A DNA stretch of 64,000 nt, taken from the NCBI GenBank assembly GCA_008680965.1, contig NAKE01000001.1:2294001-2358000 (forward strand), written 5' to 3'. The position numbers were made by a program, and so were the translations under genes. The notes beneath the pieces were generated by a model. It searched no databases and was not told where the DNA came from. It worked only from the letters and a program-made list of their open reading frames with translations. The stretch comes from Collinsella aerofaciens (GTDB lineage Bacteria; Actinomycetota; Coriobacteriia; Coriobacteriales; Coriobacteriaceae). Below, piece after piece: positions 8,376 through 16,586 of this stretch (the first letter of the stretch is position 1; each line of letters starts with the position of its first letter).

Positions 8376-10400
8376 CTAAAGTAGATCGCAAACAGCCGCC
8401 GCGAAGGCAACGGGGTCCTCGGGGAGGATACCCTCGACCAGCAGGGCCTGATCGTAGAGCAGGCCGGAGTACTGCTTGATCTTGTCGGCGTCACCTGCCT
8501 TCTGGGCAGCGACAAGCTTGTCAAAGACCGGGTGCTTGGCGTTGAGCTCGAGCACGCGCTGGCTCTTGGGCATGCCGTCGGGCGCGCCCTCGGGCCCCTT
8601 CTGGAGCACCTTCTCCATCTCGAGCGAAAGCGGACCCTCGGTGGTGATGCAAGCGGGGGCATCGGTCAGGCGCGCGGAGACGGCAACTTTCTCGACCTTG
8701 TCACCGAGCGCCTCCTTCATAGCGCTAAAGAGGTCCTCGTTTTCCTTGGTGGCGTCCTCGGCCTCCTTCTTCTCGTCCTCGGTCGCCAGATCAAGATCGC
8801 CAGTCGCAACGTTCTTGAGCTCCAGGTGACGATCCTCGACCTCGGGCTCGGCACCGTCGGCAACGGCCTTTTCGGCAGCCTCGCGGGCGGCGTCGTCCTC
8901 GTAGATCTTGGGCATATCGGCGGCCACGTACTCACGCATAGCCTGGAACGTGAACTCATCCACATCCTGCGTCAGCAACAGCACGTCATAGCCGCGCTCG
9001 AGCACGCCCTTTACCACGGGCATCTTGGCCAAGCGCTCACGCGAGTCGCCGGCGGCGTAGTAGATGGCCTTCTGATCCTCGGGCATGCCCTTGGCATACT
9101 CGGCCAGGGTGATCATCTTCTGCTCCTTGGCAGACCAGAACAGCAGCAGGTCGGCGAGCTCGTCGGCCTTCATGCCGTAGCTCGAGTAGATGCCGTACTT
9201 CAGACCGCGACCAAAGTTCTCAAAGAACTTCTCGTATGCCTCGCGGTCGTTGTCGCGCATGTCCTCAAGATCGGCAGTGATCTTCTTCTCGACACGCTTG
9301 GCAATGGCCTTGAGCTGACGGTTCTGTTGCAGCGTCTCACGCGAGATGTTGAGCGTCACGTCGGCAGAGTCCACGACACCGCGCACAAAGTTGTAGTAGT
9401 CGGGCAGCAGGTCATCGCACTTCTCCATAATCAGCACGTTAGAGCTGTAGAGCGCCAGGCCCTTCTCGTAGTCCTTGCTGTACAGATCGAACGGGGCGCG
9501 ACCCGGCACAAACAGCAGCGCATCGTACTCAAGCGTGCCCTCGGCGTGGAAGCTGATAGTGCGCGCGGGATCGTCAAAGTCGTGGAATGTGGACTTGTAG
9601 AACTCGTCGTAGTCCTTCTGCTCGACATCGGAGCTGCGTTTCTTCCAGATCGGTGTCATGGAATTGACGGTCTCGAGCTCCTGGTAGTCCTCGTACTCGG
9701 GCGTGTAGTCATCGCCAGCATCCTCGGGCTTGGGCTTCTGGCGGCTCTTGGACACCATCATCTGTATCGGGTAGCGCACATAGTTGCTGTACTGCTGAAT
9801 CAGGCTCTTGAGGCCCCACTCGGTCAGGAAGCGATCGTAGGTCTCGGCCTCGCCGTCGGCGTCGAGCTTCTCGTTCTCGCGCAGCGTCAGGATGACATCG
9901 GTGCCGTGCTCGGCGCGCTCGCCATCCTCGATGGTGTAGCCCTCAAGACCGTCGGACTCCCAAACGTGGGCGGTATCCTCGCCATAAGCGCGGCTCACGA
10001 CCTTCACGTGGCTGGCGACCATAAAGGCGGAGTAGAAACCCACGCCAAACTGACCGATGATGTCGACATCGGAACCCTGCTGCTCGGCGTTCTCGGTCTT
10101 AAACTCCTCGGAGCCGGAATGGGCGATGGTGCCCAGATTGCGCTCGAGCTCCTCGGCGGTCATGCCAATGCCGTTATCCGAGATGGTAATGGTGCGGGCG
10201 TCTTTATCAAAGGAAACGCGAATAGCCAGGTCGCCCTGGTCGAGCTTGACGCTCGGGTCCTGCAGGCTCTTAAAGTTGAGCTTGTCGACGGCGTCGCTCG
10301 CGTTAGAGATAAGCTCGCGCAGGAAGATTTCCTTATTGGTGTAGATGGAGTTGATCATGAGGTCGAGCAGTTTTTTGCTCTCGGTCTTAAATTGACGCAT
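8376..10400 (-). CDS. htpG: Molecular chaperone HtpG (Hsp90)
   Basis: A 674-aa Hsp90 homologue, an ATP-dependent cytosolic chaperone. The GHKL ATP-binding domain shows SNASDAVDKL (about 32-41), DNGIGM and the lid motif GQFGVGFYSAF. The middle domain contains LYSSNVLIMEKCDDLLPDY and the catalytic-arginine segment ISRETLQQNRQL; the C-terminal dimerisation domain ends in CDLL. It is about 50 residues longer than the E. coli protein, partly through an acidic insert near 215-245 (KPEDAGDDYTPEYEDY) and acidic stretches near 530-555. ATG at 10400 has AAAGGAC upstream. It appears monocistronic. No CIRCE-type inverted repeat is visible upstream. Confidence 0.97.
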   Translation of the reverse strand: MRQFKTESKKLLDLMINSIYTNKEIFLRELISNASDAVDKLNFKSLQDPSVKLDQGDLAIRVSFDKDARTITISDNGIGMTAEELERNLGTIAHSGSEEFKTENAEQQGSDVDIIGQFGVGFYSAFMVASHVKVVSRAYGEDTAHVWESDGLEGYTIEDGERAEHGTDVILTLRENEKLDADGEAETYDRFLTEWGLKSLIQQYSNYVRYPIQMMVSKSRQKPKPEDAGDDYTPEYEDYQELETVNSMTPIWKKRSSDVEQKDYDEFYKSTFHDFDDPARTISFHAEGTLEYDALLFVPGRAPFDLYSKDYEKGLALYSSNVLIMEKCDDLLPDYYNFVRGVVDSADVTLNISRETLQQNRQLKAIAKRVEKKITADLEDMRDNDREAYEKFFENFGRGLKYGIYSSYGMKADELADLLLFWSAKEQKMITLAEYAKGMPEDQKAIYYAAGDSRERLAKMPVVKGVLERGYDVLLLTQDVDEFTFQAMREYVAADMPKIYEDDAAREAAEKAVADGAEPEVEDRHLELKNVATGDLDLATEDEKKEAEDATKENEDLFSAMKEALGDKVEKVAVSARLTDAPACITTEGPLSLEMEKVLQKGPEGAPDGMPKSQRVLELNAKHPVFDKLVAAQKAGDADKIKQYSGLLYDQALLVEGILPEDPVAFAAAVCDLL

Positions 10401-10565
10401 GTGCAGTCCTTTCGCGCTACCCCCGTCCGCAAAAACGGCCCGGTTGCCCGAGCCGCATCGCAGACCTGCTATGTTCAGACTTAGATTTTATAACCCATTA
10501 GCGCGCATATATACATACGGAATCGAAAAACTGTATGTCCAAACGCTCTGATGCGCCAATTGCCA

Positions 10566-10612
10566 AGGAGTGTCCCCAACTGCCGGCAGAAAAGGAACGT
10601 CCCTATCTGCCA
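10566..10612. repeat. GTCCC-type repeat pair at the 3' end of the GNAT gene
   Basis: TGTCCCCAACTGCCGGCAGAAA and ACGTCCCTATCTGCC lie in tandem. The second copy includes the stop codon of the GNAT gene at 10603-10605, so the repeat forms part of the gene's terminal codons. Confidence 0.55.
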
Positions 10613-11106
10613 CCCTCGACCCGTTTGGCCATCCAGGCATGGGGCTGGCCTTCATCCTCATAGTCCACCGGGGCAATCTGCGTGTAACCCGCCTTGGCAT
10701 AGAGCGGCAGCACGTATTCCTGCGCGTGCAGCTTAATAAGCTTTGCGCCGGCATCGCGTGCACACAAAGCACTGGCATCGACGATCGCACTCGCCAGACC
10801 GCGACGGCGCATGCTCGGCAGCACAGCCACGCGCCCCATAATATAGGTCTCCCCCGCTGCGACGCCTTCGTCCAAATCGCACGACGGCGAAACCGGAGCC
10901 TCTGAATCTGCCGCGCGCTCAAGCTCTTCGGGAAACACGCGCGAGCAACCGGCAAGCTCGCCGTCTACATAGAGCGTCACATGAATGCAGCTCTGATCCT
11001 CGTCGATAGCGTCGAACTCATTCTCGTAGCCCTGCTCGTCTATAAAAACGACGCGGCGCACCAACGCCGCGTCATCAAAGCATCCCGTCTTAAGTTGGAT
11101 ATCCAT
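10603..11106 (-). CDS. GNAT family N-acetyltransferase
   Basis: A 167-aa acetyl-CoA dependent acyltransferase of the ElaA/GNAT type. The acetyl-CoA motif A is visible as GRVAVLPSMRRRGLASAIV (about 90-109), followed by the motif B segment LYAKAGYTQI. The acceptor substrate is unknown. The ATG at 11106 has AAGGG upstream and is preferred over a TTG at 11124. It is the last gene in line after the CapA-CapB-CpsB genes, with a 40-nt gap. The stop codon lies within a short GTCCC-type repeat. Confidence 0.85.
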   Translation of the reverse strand: MDIQLKTGCFDDAALVRRVVFIDEQGYENEFDAIDEDQSCIHVTLYVDGELAGCSRVFPEELERAADSEAPVSPSCDLDEGVAAGETYIMGRVAVLPSMRRRGLASAIVDASALCARDAGAKLIKLHAQEYVLPLYAKAGYTQIAPVDYEDEGQPHAWMAKRVEGGR

Positions 11107-11145
11107 GGCTGCCCTTTCATTCAATGCGAACGTTAGGGACAGATA

Positions 11146-11796
11146 TTAGCGAAAATGAGCTCCGCGCACGCTAAACTTCGCGCGAGCCTTCGCCAGGCAG
11201 TCGTAATGACCCACGTTATGGGCATCGCTCGCGATGAAGCTGTACAGGTTCTGATCGAACAGGCGCTGCGCCGGCTTTTTCTCGCGACCAAAACGCCCGC
11301 CGGCAATAAAATCAGCCGAAGCCTGCAGCTTGCAACCCATATCGACCAGACGCTCCGCCACGCTCACATCCTTTTGAACAGCACGATATCGCTCGGGATG
11401 AGCGATGATCACCTGGTAGCCGCGGCATTGCAAATCGTAAATCGTACTCTCGTACTCTCTAAACGCATAGGGATCAGCATGCGTCGAAAGCTCAAGCAGG
11501 AACTCATTGGTGCCATCGAAATGCAGGTATTCCGCGGCGTCGATGCCCAGCTCGACAAGCTTTCGGTGGTTGACCTCAAAGCCCATCTGAAGCGGAAAAC
11601 CATCTGCGTTATCCCGCAATAGCTCAAAGGCATCCCACATCTTGTCGTAGTCAAAATAGGGATCTCGGCAGTGCGGGGTGCAGACAATTCTGGTTACGCC
11701 AGCCTGCTTGGCAGCTGCAAGCATAGCCAAGCTCTCATCAAGATCGGCAGCGCCGTCGTCTACACCCGGCAAGATATGACAATGAATGTCGCGCAT
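11146..11796 (-). CDS. CpsB/CapC family tyrosine-protein phosphatase
   Basis: A 216-aa PHP-fold, metal-dependent phosphotyrosine phosphatase that removes phosphate from the partner tyrosine kinase and so tunes capsule/exopolysaccharide assembly. Motifs: HCHILPGVDDGA (5-16), CTPHCRD (about 39-45), FEVNHRK, AHPERY (about 131-136) and SDAHN (190-194). Family members are usually near 250 aa; this one ends about 20 residues after SDAHN, so the last helix region is short. The stop lies beside a GTCCC-type repeat (AACGTTAGGGACAGATATT), which may have truncated it. It is 17 nt downstream of the kinase gene. Confidence 0.9.
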   Translation of the reverse strand: MRDIHCHILPGVDDGAADLDESLAMLAAAKQAGVTRIVCTPHCRDPYFDYDKMWDAFELLRDNADGFPLQMGFEVNHRKLVELGIDAAEYLHFDGTNEFLLELSTHADPYAFREYESTIYDLQCRGYQVIIAHPERYRAVQKDVSVAERLVDMGCKLQASADFIAGGRFGREKKPAQRLFDQNLYSFIASDAHNVGHYDCLAKARAKFSVRGAHFR

Positions 11797-11813
11797 AGGT
11801 CGGCCTTAATCAA

Positions 11814-12551
11814 CTAAACGTTTGCCCGGTTGGTGAAGATCCCCTTTTTAGAAGCACCCTGAGCAGCGGAACCGTTTTTTACCTTCTTACCGTCCTTGGT
11901 GTAGTAAGAATAGTAGTACTCGCTGGTCTCGGTCTCACAGTAATTCATAACGGTACCGATGAGCTTGACCTTCTCGGACTTCTTAAGCTGAGCGATGGCG
12001 TTGAGCGCCTCCTCGCGCTTGGTGAAGTCTTCGCGCACCACAAACAGCGTGCCGTCAGTCAGGCTGGCGATCTCGGCAGCATCGATGAAGGTGCCGACCG
12101 GAGGAGCGTCAAAAATGACATACTGGAACTTGGCAGACAACGCCTTAACCAGCTTGGCAAAACGATGAGACACGATGATGTCGGCAGGGTTGGGAATATG
12201 AGGCTCCGCATCGAGGAAGTAGAAGTTCTTCTGACCCGTCTCGGCGATTGCCTGGTCAATGGAGATCTGCTCGGACAGGACTGCGTAGAGTCCGCCATGC
12301 GAACGGACGCCAAGCATGTCGGAAAGAGACCTGCGACGCATATCTCCCTCGACCAGAAGAACGCTCTTGCCGCTGGTGGCGATAGCCTGGGCCAGGTTGA
12401 TGGCAACCGTAGACTTACCCTCGTTGGGAATCGAGGACGTAACGGTAATGGTGCGGATGGGGTCATCCACGCTCGCAAAGCGAATGTTGGCCAGAAGGGT
12501 CTTGGCGGCATTCTGTACAACGAGCTTATCGGTGTTCTTAGCCCTAGCCAT
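11814..12551 (-). CDS. CpsD/CapB family protein-tyrosine kinase
   Basis: A 245-aa BY-kinase that autophosphorylates on a C-terminal tyrosine cluster and acts with a membrane adaptor in polysaccharide export. It shows a Walker A box (SSIPNEGKSTVAIN, about 40-53), Walker A' (VLLVEGDMRRRS), and Walker B (YVIFDAPP). The C-terminal tyrosine cluster reads SEYYYSYYTKDGKK. ATG at 12551 has AAGGTGG upstream, two bases after the adaptor's stop. No glycosyltransferases, flippase or polymerase genes are in the window, so its target polysaccharide is encoded elsewhere. Confidence 0.93.
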   Translation of the reverse strand: MARAKNTDKLVVQNAAKTLLANIRFASVDDPIRTITVTSSIPNEGKSTVAINLAQAIATSGKSVLLVEGDMRRRSLSDMLGVRSHGGLYAVLSEQISIDQAIAETGQKNFYFLDAEPHIPNPADIIVSHRFAKLVKALSAKFQYVIFDAPPVGTFIDAAEIASLTDGTLFVVREDFTKREEALNAIAQLKKSEKVKLIGTVMNYCETETSEYYYSYYTKDGKKVKNGSAAQGASKKGIFTNRANV

Positions 12552-12553
12552 GC

Positions 12554-13210
12554 CTATTTACCACCTTTCATAGCCGGAATTCGGCCGACAACGGGAATAC
12601 CAAGGAGCTCTTCTGCCTCTTCGACACCGCGGATGCGCGTGTTGAGCATATCTGCCAAAACGACATAGGCAATTGCGATAAAGACGCCGGCGAGGAACGC
12701 GACGGCGACGTACAGCGTGCGCTTGGGACCACTGGGGGATTCGGGGGTCTTAGCCTTATCGATAACGTTGATGCTCTGAGCGGCACCGACGTTCTGGGCG
12801 ACCGTGCTCACCGAGCTGGCCATGGCCCTTGCCACCTCTGCCGTCTCCTCGGCATCGGTGCCCGTCACCGAAAGCGTGATGACGCGCGTCGTGGTCTCGG
12901 AGGAAACGGAAATCTTGTAGTCGTCCAGATCGGCGAGGCCCAGATCCTTGGCAGCACCACCCTTAACGCTATCGCTATCGAGCAGCGTGGCGATATCGTT
13001 GGAAAGCATCTGGCTCGCCGAAAGATCGGTGTAGCTCATTTGACTGCTATCGTCGGTCTTGGCGAGAACGTACATGCTCGTCGTGGCGGTGTAGGTGTTG
13101 TCCATCATGGTGAAGGACACGATGCCCATGGCGACCGCGCAAATCACCGGAAGGGCGATGACCAGCTTGAGGTGCTTTTTAAGCAGCTGGAACAGTTCGA
13201 GAAGGGTCAT
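12554..13210 (-). CDS. Wzz/CapA-type polysaccharide co-polymerase adaptor
   Basis: A 218-aa membrane protein of the short Gram-positive Wzz/CapA/CpsC type, which activates the BY-kinase and controls chain length. Two membrane helices flank an extracellular loop: about 18-36 (LVIALPVICAVAMGIVSF) and about 168-187 (LYVAVAFLAGVFIAIAYVVL). The cytoplasmic tail ends in the family pattern ELLGIPVVGRIPAM. The start has AAGG upstream. It is the first gene of the CapA-CapB-CpsB set, preceded by a 176-nt gap that also holds the terminator of the phoR-like gene. Confidence 0.9.
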   Translation of the reverse strand: MTLLELFQLLKKHLKLVIALPVICAVAMGIVSFTMMDNTYTATTSMYVLAKTDDSSQMSYTDLSASQMLSNDIATLLDSDSVKGGAAKDLGLADLDDYKISVSSETTTRVITLSVTGTDAEETAEVARAMASSVSTVAQNVGAAQSINVIDKAKTPESPSGPKRTLYVAVAFLAGVFIAIAYVVLADMLNTRIRGVEEAEELLGIPVVGRIPAMKGGK

Positions 13211-13327
13211 GCAGCTTGCCTTTCATTTCCCTAGTTCATATCGACAAAACTGCTCGTATCATATCGCATCTTTCTGCCAAGTCCGAACTCTATACATAAG
13301 ATACAGCACATACGGCAATGTTGCGCA

Positions 13328-13362
13328 ATAATAACGCCGCATCGGCAACCCCGGTGCGGCGT
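13328..13362 (-). terminator. Intrinsic terminator after the PhoR-like kinase gene
   Basis: A 12-bp stem, ACGCCGCATCGG/CCGGTGCGGCGT with one G-T type mismatch, is followed on the minus strand by TTATTATT. It separates the pstB/PhoP/PhoR-like genes from the CapA operon. Confidence 0.85.
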
Positions 13363-13386
13363 CAAAACAACACGTTTGCTGCATTG

Positions 13387-14811
13387 CTACGCAAATGATT
13401 CGTCCTGCTGTACGGGAAACGTCACCGTGATGGTAGTCCCCACACCCAGCTCGCTCGATAGGTCGAGCGAAGCATGGTGATACACGGCGGCATGCTTAAC
13501 GATGGCCAGACCCAAGCCTGTTCCGCCACGCGCCTTAGAACGACTCTTGTCCACACGATAAAAACGCTCGAACACCTTGCCCTGCTCCTCGGGCGCGATG
13601 CCGATACCTGTATCGGCAACCGTCAGGTACGGATGGCCCTCATCATTGGTCCCACATCGAAGCGTAACCGTGCCACCGGGCTGGTTATAGCGAATAGCGT
13701 TACTGGCCAGGTTATAAATCAGCTCATCGATCAGGCGCGACACACCTTCGATCACCACGGGCTTCGTCTCGTGCCCAATGGTCACATTCGACTGCCGGGC
13801 AACCTGCTCAAGACGCTGTTCCACCGTCAAAATGGCGCGAGAGAGCTCGATGGGCTCTGTGGACCCAATAGGCACCGCCTCGCCCTCGGATGCTCGCTCC
13901 GCCTCATCCAAGTTGGAAAGCGTGAGGATGTCGTTAACGAGCGCTGCCAGGCGGCCCGCCTCGCGATAGATGCGACCGCCAAAGTTGCGCAGATCGTCCT
14001 CGCCCTCAACCATGCCGTTTGCAATAAGCTCGGCGTAGCCCGAAATCGCGGTAAGCGGGGTCTTGAGCTCATGAGTGATATTGGCCGTGAACTCACGACG
14101 CATGCGGTCGTTATCGGCCAGCACCGCCATCTGGCGTTTAAGCTCCTGGCGCTGCGACTCAATGCGCTCGAGCATGGGAACCATCTCGGCGTAGGCATGT
14201 TCATAGCTACGGCGCGGATGGTCCAAATCGACCTCCTGCAGCGGCGCAATGATGGCACGGGATTCGCGACGCGCAAGGAAAAACGAGAGCACCGCGCCCG
14301 CCACCGCGATAAGCAGCATCGGCGCCACCAACGAGAGCAAAATCGCCGCAACGCCAGGCTGAGCCTGTGCCAAACGAACGACCTGACCGTTATCAAGGGC
14401 GACGGCGCGATATAGCATAATCTCGTCGAGCGTGGCGCTCGAGCGCTCCGCGGAGCCCGAACCGCTCTCAAGGGCCTCAACGACCTCGGGGCGATCGCCA
14501 TGGTTGGGCAACGTGGAAGGAGACGCCTCGTTGTCGTAGGCGACCGATCCATCCTTATTGATCAGCGTGATACGAAGGTCCTCGCGATCGAGACTTCGCA
14601 AAAATGCGATGGGTTCCTTCTGCTCGTTTAAGGCGGCGGCAATAAGCTCGGTTTCTTGCGAAAGGTTGGCACTCGTGGCATCTGCCAAGGTGTTTTGCAC
14701 GAAGAACGCGCCCAGCACCGTAAACGCCAAAATGACGGACATAGCGCAGACAAATATCGTCGCAAACACGCGATGCGAGAGCGTGTGTTTTCCCTGAGGG
14801 GCAAAGACCAC
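13387..14811 (-). CDS. PhoR-like sensor histidine kinase
   Basis: A 474-aa membrane histidine kinase. Helices at about 15-38 and 155-180 flank an extracytoplasmic sensor region. HisKA contains ITHELKTPLTAISGYAE with phospho-acceptor His about 247; the ATPase domain shows NAIRYNQ (N box), DTGIGI (G1) and GGTGLGLAIV (G2). It starts with GTG at 14811, supported by GGAGGAG that overlaps the stop of the response regulator. With pstB and the regulator upstream, a phosphate-limitation role is likely but inferred from context. Confidence 0.92.
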   Translation of the reverse strand: MVFAPQGKHTLSHRVFATIFVCAMSVILAFTVLGAFFVQNTLADATSANLSQETELIAAALNEQKEPIAFLRSLDREDLRITLINKDGSVAYDNEASPSTLPNHGDRPEVVEALESGSGSAERSSATLDEIMLYRAVALDNGQVVRLAQAQPGVAAILLSLVAPMLLIAVAGAVLSFFLARRESRAIIAPLQEVDLDHPRRSYEHAYAEMVPMLERIESQRQELKRQMAVLADNDRMRREFTANITHELKTPLTAISGYAELIANGMVEGEDDLRNFGGRIYREAGRLAALVNDILTLSNLDEAERASEGEAVPIGSTEPIELSRAILTVEQRLEQVARQSNVTIGHETKPVVIEGVSRLIDELIYNLASNAIRYNQPGGTVTLRCGTNDEGHPYLTVADTGIGIAPEEQGKVFERFYRVDKSRSKARGGTGLGLAIVKHAAVYHHASLDLSSELGVGTTITVTFPVQQDESFA

Positions 14812-14814
14812 GGA

Positions 14815-15543
14815 CTACTCCTCCGATGCTGCTGCCGCAGCGACGGCATCTTCAGTATCGCTACCGGCGGAAGGCTCCGCCAGGCGATAGCCCACGCCGC
14901 GCACCGTCTCGATAGCGCCGGCACGCTCGCCGAGCTTTTGGCGAAGCGTCTGCACGTGCACGTCGACGGTACGCGAGCCGCCATCGAAGTCCCAGCCCCA
15001 CACGCTCTGCAGCAGCGACTCGCGGGTAAAGACCACGCCGGGCTTGCGCATAAGATATTCGAGCAAATCGAACTCGCGCAAGGTGAGTTTGAGCGGCTCG
15101 CCGGCAACGGTCACTTCGCGATGGCTGGGCGAAAGCACGATATCGCCCACGCTGAGCACATCGCTTGCCTGTTTGACCATGCCGCCGCGGCGCAGCAGCG
15201 CACGGCAACGGCTGGCAAGCTCCATGAGCGAAAACGGCTTGGTCAGATAATCGTCGGCACCGCCATCGAGCGCCATCACCTTATCGAGCTCGGTATCCTT
15301 GGCAGTGAGCATCATGATGGGCACCGTCGCCGTCAGGCGGTCGGCGCGCAGGCGACGCATAATTGCCAAACCGTCGGTATCGGGCAGCATGATGTCGAGC
15401 AGGACGGCATCGGGTACCCGTCGCGCCACGGCGGCCTTAAACTCGCCATCGCACGAAAAGCCTTCGGCCTCGATTCCCTGCTTGCGCAGTGCATAGACCG
15501 TCAAATCCCTGATGTTGTCATCGTCCTCGACGTAATAGATCAT
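14815..15543 (-). CDS. OmpR/PhoB-family response regulator
   Basis: A 242-aa two-domain regulator. The receiver domain has acidic residues EDDD near the start, the phospho-acceptor Asp50 in LLDIMLPD, Thr in MLTAK, and Lys in LTKPFS. The C-terminal winged helix (about 130-225) includes LTLREFDLLEYLMRKPG and GVGYRLAEP, typical of PhoB/OmpR DNA-binding domains. ATG at 15543 has AAAGGGG upstream; an ATG at 15567 has none. It lies between pstB and the histidine kinase, and likely binds Pho-box-like sites, none of which I could pick out by eye. Confidence 0.93.
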   Translation of the reverse strand: MIYYVEDDDNIRDLTVYALRKQGIEAEGFSCDGEFKAAVARRVPDAVLLDIMLPDTDGLAIMRRLRADRLTATVPIMMLTAKDTELDKVMALDGGADDYLTKPFSLMELASRCRALLRRGGMVKQASDVLSVGDIVLSPSHREVTVAGEPLKLTLREFDLLEYLMRKPGVVFTRESLLQSVWGWDFDGGSRTVDVHVQTLRQKLGERAGAIETVRGVGYRLAEPSAGSDTEDAVAAAAASEE

Positions 15544-15607
15544 GTTGAACCCCTTTGCGGCCGGCATGACCGCATCTTAACCCTAAAGGTACCTTTACTA
15601 GATGGTA

Positions 15608-16483
15608 TCAGCCAAAACGTCCCGTTAAATAATCCGCCGTGCGCGGGTCGGTGGGATTTTTGAAGAGCTGAGCGGTGGGTGCGTGCTCCACCAACTCACC
15701 CAGCAAGAAAAACGCGACCGAGTCGGAGATGCGCGCCGCCTGCTGCATATTGTGCGTAACGACCACGAGCGTACAGGTCTCTTTGAGCTCGCAGGCCAGC
15801 TGCTCAACCACCAGCGTCGACACGGGATCGAGAGCGCTCGTGGGCTCGTCCATCAGCAGAATATCGGGCTGCACGGCAAGCGCGCGGGCGATGCACAGAC
15901 GCTGCTGCTGCCCGCCCGAAAGGCCCAGCCCCGACTCCTTGAGTTTGTCCTTGACCTCATCCCATAGCGCAGCGCGACGAAGAGAGTCCTCGACCAACTC
16001 ATCCAGAACGGCGCGGTCGCGCACGCCCATGCCGCGTGGACCATACGCGACGTTGTCGTAGATGCTCATGGGAAACGGGTTGGGGCGCTGGAACACCATG
16101 CCCACGCGCTGGCGCAGGCGGCAGATGTCGTAGTCGCCCAGGATATCCTGGCCGTCGAGCGCGATCTTACCCTCGATGCGGCAGTCCTTGATGTCGTCGT
16201 TCATGCGGTTAAAGCAACGCAGCAGCGTCGACTTGCCGCAGCCCGAAGGACCGATAAACGAGGTGATCTGCTTGTCGCGAATCTTGATGGATACGTCCTT
16301 GAGCGCGTGGTGGTCGCCATAGAACAGATCGAGGCCCTCGACGTCGATGCGCGTCGACGAGGCGGCAAGATCCTGCGCCGTGGGACGAGTCGCGTCCCCG
16401 ACTTCGCGCTCGTGCGCAGCCTCGGCTTGCGCCTCCATTAGCTCCTCGAGCTCCGTGGGCTCCATAGCCGCAGCAGCCGTCAT
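15608..16483 (-). CDS. pstB: Phosphate ABC transporter ATP-binding protein PstB
   Basis: A 291-aa ATPase that powers PstCA-mediated phosphate import. Motifs: Walker A GPSGCGKST, the Pst-specific MVFQRPNPFPMSIYDNVAYG block, signature LSGGQQQR, Walker B ILLMDEPTSALDP, and switch His in VVVTHNMQQA. About 35-40 residues precede the usual PstB start (a Glu/Ala-rich leader). The ATG at 16483 has GGAGG upstream. The pstS, pstC, pstA and phoU genes are not adjacent: pstB is followed by the PhoP/PhoR-like pair and preceded by another kinase gene. Confidence 0.95.
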   Translation of the reverse strand: MTAAAAMEPTELEELMEAQAEAAHEREVGDATRPTAQDLAASSTRIDVEGLDLFYGDHHALKDVSIKIRDKQITSFIGPSGCGKSTLLRCFNRMNDDIKDCRIEGKIALDGQDILGDYDICRLRQRVGMVFQRPNPFPMSIYDNVAYGPRGMGVRDRAVLDELVEDSLRRAALWDEVKDKLKESGLGLSGGQQQRLCIARALAVQPDILLMDEPTSALDPVSTLVVEQLACELKETCTLVVVTHNMQQAARISDSVAFFLLGELVEHAPTAQLFKNPTDPRTADYLTGRFG

Positions 16484-16586
16484 ACCGCATACCTCCACAT
16501 CGATATCAATTCAGCAGTATCGATAGTAGAAATCGCGGCTCATATGCACGTGAGCGCATTGTCAGGTGTTTGTAAGGGCGCCTACG

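Noticed and set aside
8532..10484. 650-aa ORF antisense to htpG
   Set aside because: A high-G+C shadow frame. It lacks a ribosome-binding site and homology, while the htpG frame is fully recognised.
10488..10955. 155-aa ORF in a second frame of the GNAT gene
   Set aside because: Overlaps the acetyltransferase, which has recognisable acetyl-CoA motifs; no support for the alternative frame.
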